64,000 nucleotides of DNA from Aquila chrysaetos chrysaetos (lineage: Eukaryota > Chordata > Aves > Accipitriformes > Accipitridae), in contig NC_044029.1 of assembly GCF_900496995.4 (NCBI RefSeq), forward strand, positions 1,178,001 to 1,242,000, in the 5' to 3' direction. A model generated the notes under the pieces. That model did not search any database. It saw only the letters and a list, made by a program, of their open reading frames with translations, and was not told the DNA's origin. The stretch's first letter is position 1, and each line of letters starts with the position of its first letter. Positions 54,745-64,000 of this stretch are shown here, one piece after another. The translations under genes and the position numbers were made by a program.

Positions 54745-57531
54745 CCTGCAAAATCAGCAGTGGAATGTTTATTATGAAAACAGAGCCAGGAGGGGGCCCA
54801 TGAAAGAGCCTGGGGAAGGCAACGGCTGGCTGGTACACACTTTTTACGGAGCCATTACAAAACATCCTCTATTAGCAGATTGAATCAGGTTTCGGGAAAG
54901 AGGGGGCATGCCCCTTTCCTCTCCCAATTCAGGGCTGGGGGCCATAATTCACAGGCAAGCATGTCGCTAGCACTCCATGCTCAGAAAAGCTGGCCTGCGC
55001 AAGTGGAAGGAATTTCAGGGGCTGCCGGGGGCCCAGACGGAGACGTGCATGCTGATCCCAAATGTAAATGTTTGCCTTTCTAATTTTTCCTCTGATCTGC
55101 CCTCTTTGCCCTCACCATCCTCTGTCTGGATACACCCAGCCCAGACTGTTCTGTCAACTTTGCCGACAGACATATGGAGAATGAGGCTTCAAACACTCCC
55201 TCCCCACTCGACCCCGCTCCCTCCAGCTGGCCCCCGCTTCAGTCCCAGCCTGCCAGTCATCAGAGGAGGAATCCAACCCTACTGTCCCTTCCCCTCTCCT
55301 ATTTTACCACTCCAGGAGTGACAAGCAGCAACCTAGAAGAATCCCTTCTGCTGGAGGGACCATGATTTTTGCATTGAGATTACAGCAGCACCCAGAACTC
55401 TATCTCTGCAGGTCCTCAGTGTGGTTCTACCCCTACATTCCTCTTCCAGCCCAAGGGACAACATCTTGGGGAAGGCAGAGGTAACCATATCTCCCAGGAC
55501 TGCTGCCTCTCTGGTCTAGCACTAGCAGTCCTTGCACCAAAGTCAGGTGTTAACAGAAGGCTTTTCAGGTGGGATGAATCTCCCAGGCCAGCAGTCTCTG
55601 GGAGCATTACCTCACCTTCTAGCACCCAAAGGGCTTGCCTGGGAACGATGTCATGGACAGCAGCGATGGATAAAAGATGGGGTGTTCCCCTCTTCAGCTC
55701 TGCGGTACAGTAGGAGGGAGTAAAAGAAGAAAGGAGTTACAGAGATGGCCATCCCTGCTCAGTGAAAAGCAAAGGGGAGTAGTTTGCGAGAGGCAAGACG
55801 GGAGGGAAGGTGGGTACCCATTGCCTACCAGCCATCCCCCATGGCAGTGCTGGGGCTGGGACCATGCACACTGCCTGGGGATGAGCCTAGGGAGCAGCAA
55901 CCACTGTTATGTCTGATCCAAGCTGTGGTGACCGCCTGTTTTGTCCATATGTACATGCAGGTGTCAGGATTTCTCACTCACAGGGTGCTGTCTGAGTGCA
56001 CTCTGGGTGCAGACCATTCCCCCAAAGCCACTGTGGTGGTGTCACTCCTGTCACCTGCAGAGGCTGGACTGGGGAACCATGCTGCAGGTGACACAGCCAA
56101 GAACTACAGGGACAGCTAGCCAGAGCCTAACACTTCCCCAGTGGGGAGTAAAACTTCAGTGGAACAAGATTACTCTGGGCTTTACAACTTACCCTTCCAA
56201 TGCAAAATTCATGGGCCTTGCCTGAAACTTGTGGTCTCTGGGAGAGAAACTGAACAGGGCCTTCAACTTCAGACCAAAGAAAAAGAATTGCTTTTCTTCC
56301 CCATTATCCCACCCCATGCAGAGAGCAGCCGAGTCCTGCACCATCAATGCCCCCCAGACCATCCACCTCCTGCCTGTTCAGCACTCAGCCTGAGATGAGG
56401 AGGAAAACTAGGTTGTGCTAGGGCAAAAGCCAGAAGTATGCTATAGACCCAAGGTCAGAGGAGAACTGAGACTTTTCTGCTTTCCCTCCGTGGCCTGCCA
56501 CTCTGGTCTCTTTAAAGGATTTCTCTGCTCTGGCATTGTTTGCATTCCTTCAAGCCCACGGTTTTGGAGTTAGTGTTGAATGTGGATTTTATAGGTTTCC
56601 TGAATGTCATGTACACTCTGGGAGCCCATGGGAGCTGCCAAGAAAGGGAAGCTTGAGGGAGAGGCTGGAGGAGAAAGCACAGCAGGAAAGCACTGGGGCA
56701 CAGAGAGGAAGATGCTGGGAGTACTTTGGAATGAAGGTGAGGCTGTGCAGTGGGAAACTCCAACACACTTTCCAGCCAAACCCTCTTTATTTATCTGTCT
56801 TCACTCAGTGCAGAGCACTCTGCTCCCTGGAAGACTCTGCTCCCATTTCAGAGGGCTCTCATCCCAGAATGCCTGGAGCATCCCTTGCCACCAACCACAG
56901 GAGAAGAGCCACAAACACCACTTTAACCCAAGTGTTTCATTTTTCACCACAGAGGCAATGCATTTTCCAAGGGATGAATGAACATGCCAGCTGCACAGCC
57001 CTATACCAACAAAACTCCTTCGGGGAACACTTCTCCTTGCAAAAGTACATCTCCTTTCTACTCCCCCTGCACTCCATACTTCTCCAGCACACCTCTCCCC
57101 TCCCCAGCATCAGTGGGCTGCCCCAGAGGTAACACACCACACAGCACAGTGAACCCAATACCCCTGATTTCTAGCAGCATCCACTAGTTAGAAATACAGA
57201 AAGAGGAGCTAAGATGAATTGCCTGCAAATGCCAGGGAAATCTCTGCAGTTCCCCAAACAAAGGGGAGATCAGAAAAGCAGTCCTCTGACCTGTCTCCTG
57301 CTGGAGAGGAGAATCACAATGTTATGCATGCGTAGCAACCACTCCTAACACTTTGCAGCTGTGAAGCACCAGCAAGGCATTAATAATGAGCAGCTGTCCA
57401 GGAAAAGCAAGGTAGTCCCTGCATACTCACTAAGACGTTGCTTCCCCGTCAGCCTGCAGCTCTTGTCTGAGGGGGCAGCTCTCACAGTGTCCTGGACCCA
57501 GGGCTGAAGAAGATGGGCCTTTTATTTATTA
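54745..57531 (-). promoter_or_regulatory. MGP 5' region: two candidate starts
   Basis: Two readings fit. In the first, a TATA-like AATAAATAAAAGG (57531-57519) drives a short non-coding exon (about 57495-57431) that ends in a GTGAGT donor and splices to an acceptor (GATTTTGCAG) so that the coding exon begins at 54745. In the second, ATAATAAAC near 54775-54767 acts as a TATA box and transcription starts near 54740. The DNA between is otherwise gene-free; a 198-codon plus-strand frame at 56536-57132 shows no known motif. Confidence 0.45.
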
Positions 57532-57539
57532 GCATTGAT

Positions 57540-60500
57540 CAGTGACTCCTCCCATCTTCTGTCTCCCACCCTCGATCCACCCCCAGGCCACCACCTTCTC
57601 CGTCAAAAACACCTTCTGCCCACAGCCAGGAAACGAACAGCCTCAAGGAACTGAGCCAAGAGGGACAGGAGGGAGCCAGAGCGGACACCAGGGGCTGGTG
57701 GGGGCACAGCCACAGCCAGGCTGCTTTTCTGTGCCCAGGAGCAGTGAGTGGGCAGAGGTCTGAGGACAAGCTCCAGTCTCCCTCCTTGCAGCACGACCCC
57801 CCCTCTTCCACCCCCTCCTTCCCTGGCCCTGCTCTAACTAGAGCCGTGCTGCTGGCCAGGGCACCTGTTCTGCCATGGGGAGGAGGAGGACAGGCACCTT
57901 CTCCCATCTCCTTTCATGCTGCTTTTGCAACTCTCTGATCCCCCTGCTTAATGGCAGGCTAATGTCAGACTGAAAACTCACATAACAAAGGTGTCTGCTT
58001 TTGGAGGCAGTTCTGAAACCTCCAAAAGCGACAAACCCTATGAGGCAAAGAGCTGGTTTACACAAACCCAGGCTCCGGAGATGCCCCCTCACTGCTCACA
58101 CCAGACCCACAACAGTGCTGGACAACACATCAGACAACCCAGAGACGTGTGCTTGCTGGACTGGGCTACTGGGCTTCTGGCCCTGCCTGCATCCGAGCCA
58201 AGAGCACACGTGCACCACGCTGGGATGCTGAACCCGTGTGAGCAGCAACCCACAGCAGCACTTCCTCGCTCAGCAGAGATCCACGCCTGTTGCATGCTCA
58301 GCGTGGGTGCTGGCAGGTCCAGTCCTTAAGTAAGGGTAGGCACAGCCTGAGGGACTAAGCTCAGCAGAGGTGAGATGGAGAGGATGAGCAGCTGCAGAAT
58401 CAGTGGCTCAGGAGGTTAAGAAAGAAAACCCATCACATCTATTCACTAACAAAAGAGCTGGTGAGTATGGCTTGTCTGGTCCAGAAAAAAATCAAGTGTG
58501 GCCTGACTTACAGCCTTGGTTGCAAAATGAAAATAACAGCATAACCGTGGAGTTAAAGAACCACCAAACGACTGGGGCAGAGGTGGGATTTGCTGCACTT
58601 TTATAGGACACCTTGCCACCTTACAGCATTTTTGGCCTATGTACTTTTGACTGGTTCCCAAAGAAGAGTAAGGGGCTCCTGTCCAAGGGTGGGATCTTTA
58701 GCTCCTACAGTGCTCAACAAATTTGGGGAAAGTTCAGACCTACCTGTGACAACAAGGTACCATGTTACTTGTGTCCTTGTACAAGGAGCTCTTGGCCCTG
58801 AGAGCCTGAGAATAGCAACCTTGAGCTGTCCTCAAGGTATAGGGCGCATAGTCGTGAGCCGCCTTTGAAAAGCAGGGCAAACAGAAGGACATTTCTTGCC
58901 CTTTTCTACCACCCTTCAGGGACAGCTGAATATTGAGCCCTGTGACATGCTGAACCCTGAAAGAAATCAGGACCCAGATCTAGTCACCCTCATCTACCTA
59001 GATATTGGAAAAGCTTTGGCCCCAGTGCCACCTGGCAAGTTTTCAGTTTGGTTGGAGAAAATGGGCATTAAAGCCATAACTGTGAGATGGTAAGGATCCA
59101 GAAAAATGGGGTGGAAGCTTGAGCAATGGAAAGGAGAAATGTTGAGAAATTACTAATTGAATTTCCCTTGGGACTAGTTTTACTGAATACTTCCATTAAT
59201 GACTGCTTAAAAAGGGAATACTTGTTGAGGAAGTTTGTCGATAACACAAAGCAAGAAAGCAACATCAGTGGAAAGGAGGCCTGAGAGCTCATATGGGAGG
59301 AAGAGGATGACCTTGAAAGTTGGAGTAACGGAAACAGGGTAATATGCAATAGTGCAAAGGCAAGGACTTCCATGAGGATTAGCAGTAAGAATCCTGCTGT
59401 AAATTAAGAGTTCATAAACTGGAAGTAAATGGGGAACAAAAGGAACAACTATGGACCAATAATCATAAAGGTCACCACAGAATACTGATTCTGAGATGTC
59501 TACTGAGAATGTGCCGGCAGAGATGGGCACCTGTTAGTGCCACTGGATAAGATATCCGTGAGATCTCAGCAAGAGTCCTCTGTATGGCCCAGGTCACCCA
59601 TGTTCATGGAAGAAGAATTCCTGTAGGAAGTGGTGTAGATGAGGACTAACAAGGCAAGGCGATCTGCAGTTACCCCCAAAATGACAGACCTTTTCACCAT
59701 AGCCTGTGGGATTCACCAAGTCTCTCCTTCCCTGTGCTGTCCACAAGGCTTTTCCAGCAGGACAATGGACTAGCAATTAGATTTTGTTTCCAGTACTCTT
59801 CCAGGGCCTGTTTCAGAGCCCACAGCTCTCCTGTTTAGGAGAAGTCCCATTTCCAGCCTCTGTGTCTTTAGGGCCATAATCCATATCCATGTATCCCTCA
59901 CCGAGTGCCCAACTCATGCCAGGAAGGCTTCAGCAGAGTCTCTGAGCACTACAGCAAGGGAATAAACACTATCAGCTCTGCGACAGAGCAGGGTTTCCAA
60001 ACCCAGGTTGCCCAGAGTATCAAGTAACTGGGCTCACCAATCTGGACAGCCCTTTCCAAGCTTGCTCCTGTGTTTCAGGATGCAAGTTAGTCAACCACCA
60101 CGTGGACTATGGCTTAGGAAGCAATTTCTCAACTTGATAAACAAGTGCTTTTTGGAACAACTAGTTCTACAGCACATGAGAAAACAAGACTTTATTTTTA
60201 CTTTTTCATTTAGTCCTAAGTAATACCTAGGAACTGATCCAAGAAACAAGTATAATTGAGCCACTAAGTAACAGTGTCTGAGTATCCACAATATAATTAA
60301 AGTCAACAACCTCATGGAATAAATCGTGCTGAAAACTAGCATACTGACACTAAGCTTTAGAAAGGGAGATGTTTTTTAAACACAGGAGCTAGTCAAAAGA
60401 CTATGAAATAAAAATAAACAGAACACATTTCAGACATTTAAAGGTCTTGATATACATATCTGAATGTGTGTTAGCTCTGGCAGCAAACTCACTCAGCTAC

Positions 60501-63500
60501 CCAAAATTAACCCTAAAACTAGTTCAAAAGCTAGTTCAACCTGGGAAAAACAGATTTAAACACTTCAAAACTAGATTTTTAAAGTTCCAAAGATTAAAAG
60601 AAAGGGGGAGCACATAAATAGGAGAAATCTAGTTTCACAGCCATCAAACAATTTTTTTTCAAAATAACTGAAATGATTCATTTCCATTTCAGTGGTGGGG
60701 TGGGGAGAAAAGAGTAATTTCATAACAAAGAAATGGGGTTTTTTTCCCCCAAAATACTTAAACACATATCTTTGAAATCTGTTTCCACATTTCCCCTGAG
60801 AAGAATTTTGCCCCCAGCATTACCGCTTTGTGCAAAAATAAAAGTTTCTAGTGCAAAAATATGTATTGGTTCTAACTGAAACTTCTTCTAACAAAGTGAA
60901 TCTATGTGTAGTCTTAGGAGTGTTATAGAAACCACCGTCTGAAGCTTACAGATAATGTCAGTCTCCTGTGGTGGAGGAAGGTTCCCATGCCAGCTTACAG
61001 CTATTTTCTTTCATGCTTCCTCCAGCGTTTTGGGCCAGGGTGCATTTTAGAAACTCCTCTTTCCATCCTGCACAATGACTTCCAGTGACTTTCTCCTGCC
61101 CACAGATGCAGCACGTTCAACCTGAGGGGTGTCACTGGACTCTGGGACAACTGGTTGCTCAGTATCCCAGTGCCAAGGAGCAGGACTGAAATTAAACACC
61201 ATGAAAATGCCCAGATCCTTCCTCCCTGACCAAAGCCAGAGAGTGAGAGGATAATTCTTCTTCCACCTGCAGTGTCCTACAGAATTTGGGCCTGCCTCCA
61301 CATTAGCCATGACCATAAGGAAAGGTTTCCAGCTGGTGAGCTGTGGGGTTTGGTTGGCTGGTTGGCTGATTGATTGGTTGGTAAATTAGGGGGGGTTTAG
61401 CCACTGTATTCTGTTGGTAGTGGCAAATGTTTAACCTACTGAAATTCAGAGATTAGTGGCCAGACACAACCTCACAGCTATGGTCTATGGAGTTGTGATC
61501 CTCGAAATTATTCCTTGTAATCCATCAGACTTCAAAATGAAGCCCAGTGTCCTGGAAAAATCACAGTCTGGGTATAAATACAGGAGCATTTGGGGTCAGC
61601 AGTACAGCTAAATGGGAACTCATTGCTCTCCATTTCTGCTTGCTGCAAAAAGTGAGCCTGGCTCAAGCCTTCGACTCCAATACTCAGCAGTCTCTATGGG
61701 ATATCACTGAGTTACTTTAAAGACTGACTCTCTCTGTTTGGCCAGGACTTCCCAGAACAGCTGTGTTTGGCTGAAACAATGAAAAAAGATTACTGGTAAC
61801 GGGAAGTTCTTGAGCACAGAAGACTAAAATTTCACAGAAGCCAGACCAAGTTTATTTAATTCACTGAATAAAGCAACCAAAGCATTCAGGGCTACAGGCT
61901 AACTCTGTCGCTTCCTTTGGCTTCACCCCCACCCACCCACACATGTCCACATACACTGATCAGCCTATTTCTACTGCTATCTGGAAAGGAAGGAAGAGAG
62001 AGGATAATGTTAATATTATTTGGATGTTGAAAAAATTGGCAGAGGCTCCTGTGTAGGGATTAAATAATACATACAAGTAAGTAGAATTGCTTGTACTTCA
62101 AGTATCCTATGAAAAACTGAGCAAGCAAAAAGTTTGAACTCTGACTATAAAAACAGTGTGCGCTTCTGGGTTACACTCTTATGGGAAAGGGGAGCAGAAA
62201 TCTCTCTTCCTTTTCCACCCCCACCGCCCTCACTTCACCACATGAGCACAAAAATGTCCTGCCTGATTCATTCTTTGGGATCAGATGAGACTTACCCGCT
62301 TTATTTCCTGTCCAGACATGCAGAGTGATAAGAAGGCAGCTGTGGTTTCACTCTTCTCATCCATCTGGTAAATAAAAAAATAACAATAATGCTTCTTTTT
62401 TCAACAACAAACTTAGATAGCATCTTAGATCCAAAATCTGCCAGTCCTTGTGAAGCCAAGATTGGACTGAAACATTTCTGTTCTGTCTTGAATGCAGGAG
62501 GCCACTGAAATATTTACAAGCATCCCTGTAGTGTTATATACGTTCCTTTGTTCTATCACAAGTTCAGCATCTATAGTATCATAAATTTTGTCTTTAGTAA
62601 GTAAATAACTTTTTCTGTGGCACACCAAGCCCCTGGTCTTGCCCTCTCTTGTCAATATCTGATAGAGTTCAAAGGAAGCCTAGGGGTTGGGGGGAAATGC
62701 ACGATAGCCAGCTAATGGTGAAATGCTGTTTATGGCAAGAAGAAAGACATTCTTATTCCTTGAAGCACAAAATCTGATTACTCTTATCTTCCTGTGCATA
62801 ACTACAAATCATATTAATGTTCCTAACATCATATGCTAGCCAAGTCATTTGGCATGATTACCTTCCTTCATAATGGATTTCACACACTAATTATATGCTC
62901 TTTGGATACATATTTATTGTTTATTTGTATTAAATTTGACAAGTGATTATTTTTATCACGAAATTTTGTGTTCTCATAAAGCAGGAAAGAATTTTAAAAG
63001 GAGAAGGAAAGATAAATTAGAACAATTTTTATTGTTTTTCAATTAGCTTTTCCTTCTTCCTAAAATGGCACTGGACTCCAGAAGTCCCCACTTTACCAGG
63101 GATGTCTTTGTCATTAGTGGTCATAATTTCCTTTAAATTATAAAAGAAACAATAAGAATAGTATAAATGGAGAACAAAGAAGAGGTCTGGATGTGGAAGC
63201 ACTGGGAAGAAAGGCATAAGAAGGGCTACAAGAACAGCATATATTGATGGCACCTAGATTAGCAGATCATTAAGATGTAAGCATATCGACACATGGATCC
63301 TCTGGACACCCAGACTGGGAAAAACAAAGCACAGTTTAAAACAAGATATGTCCTGAAACAAGGGACGGAGTACACCTAAGACTTAATAAAAGGAAAAATT
63401 CAAAACACTAGAGATGATGGTGCTAAGATAAAGAACAGGATTGAGCCATAAGATACCTAGATGAGGAGACAAAACACGATGAGACCTAATGATACTCAGA

Positions 63501-64000
63501 AGTGGGAAAAGGTGGAGAGACAAAAGACGACAGTCACTGCCAGCTCCTGAAGGATGTGAAAGATGCATCTAAAATGAGTATATGGAGGTCAAACTAAGAG
63601 AAACCCAGCAGACATGATGAGGACTCCAGAGCCCATGCCTTGACTCTTCTATGTGATTGCAAGAAAACCAAATAGTATGAACAACTGCATCTTGGTGCTT
63701 GTGAATATGTGGTTATGAGAGTCTTAGTCTGAGTGAGTGAAATCAGTGTGGCTTAAAATAAAGTAACCTTCCCTTTCTGTAGTGTCTCATATTGACCTCT
63801 GTTACTCCAATATTGCAACAGTGTTTACTACAAAATGAAGTATCAAAAGGTAACATGAAGACTTTTTATGATGTCCTCAGTATGGAAAAGTCTTCATCCA
63901 AACCCATCTCACATCATTCTGCAGCTTTGGCATTGGCCTGTGTGGTAAGAAGCTTCTTTCAGAGCTCTTTCCACTTTGGCTCATGCTCCTTTTAGCCAGA
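57540..64000. other. Intergenic DNA upstream of MGP
   Basis: In human the next gene is ERP27, but I found none of its exons here. The region holds a CR1 fragment (58960-59670) and a TTGG-rich simple repeat near 61349-61385. Otherwise I see AT-rich sequence with no gene, and open frames lacking motifs. Confidence 0.5.
58960..59670 (+). mobile_element. Old CR1-type LINE fragment
   Basis: The plus strand encodes a decayed piece of reverse transcriptase. IYLDIGKALAPVPP corresponds to the CR1 motif YLDxSKAFDTVPH, with the functional residues changed. KFVDNTK then corresponds to the catalytic KFADDTKL, with the second Asp lost, and ESWSNGNRV to the following LEKWA region. Near 59590-59620 the DNA resembles a conserved later CR1 stretch (gtcacccatgttca). 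Stops and frame breaks are many and both ends are missing, so this is an ancient dead 5'-truncated copy. Confidence 0.7.

Noticed and set aside
56536-57132. Plus-strand open frame of 198 codons upstream of MGP
   Set aside because: No domain, signal or similarity recognised, and it overlaps other open frames of similar length.
57540-64000. ERP27, the expected next gene
   Set aside because: I looked for its thioredoxin-like segments and C-terminal motif on the minus strand and found none; it may lie beyond the window.

Overview
This window is vertebrate nuclear DNA, almost certainly from a bird. The histone proteins look chicken-like, a CR1-type LINE fragment and bird-style solo LTRs are present, and introns are short. 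Gene order matches human 12p12.3 (H2AJ - WBP11 - C12orf60/SMCO3 - ART4 - MGP). The avian counterpart lies on the chromosome 1 homologue in chicken; that placement is from memory.

Layout. (1) 1-7.2 kb: a small replication-dependent histone group, H2B (+), H1 (-) and H2A.J (-), each intronless with a 3' histone stem-loop and a TATA/CCAAT promoter; an orphan CpG island sits between H2B and H1. (2) 10.3-22.2 kb: WBP11 on the minus strand, 11 coding exons plus a non-coding first exon in a CpG island with a YY1 site. (3) 26.8-34 kb: SMCO3 (-) and C12orf60 (+), both with single-exon coding regions. (4) 35.9-39.6 kb: ART4 (-), three coding exons; the tiny last exon, with the GPI-anchor tail, was located by reading frame and splice sites. 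(5) 43.2-48.9 kb: a four-exon, 100-residue gene on the minus strand for an osteocalcin-like vitamin K-dependent (Gla) protein. (6) 51.8-57.5 kb: MGP (matrix Gla protein, -). (7) 57.5-64 kb: intergenic, with an old CR1 fragment.

The most interesting item is the osteocalcin-like gene next to MGP. Its exon phases (1, 1, 2) equal those of MGP. Its exon 3 size and the spacing of three Glu and two Cys equal those of osteocalcin. It has its own signal peptide, an ANxF carboxylase-docking motif, an RQKR cleavage site and a TATA promoter. It looks like an intact tandem relative of MGP, distinct from the chicken osteocalcin sequence I remember.

Three solo LTR fossils (19.0, 30.6 and 38.2 kb) lie in introns or gene-poor DNA. 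Exon boundaries were read by eye from splice consensus, reading frame and recalled orthologue sequences; no alignment or transcript data were available.
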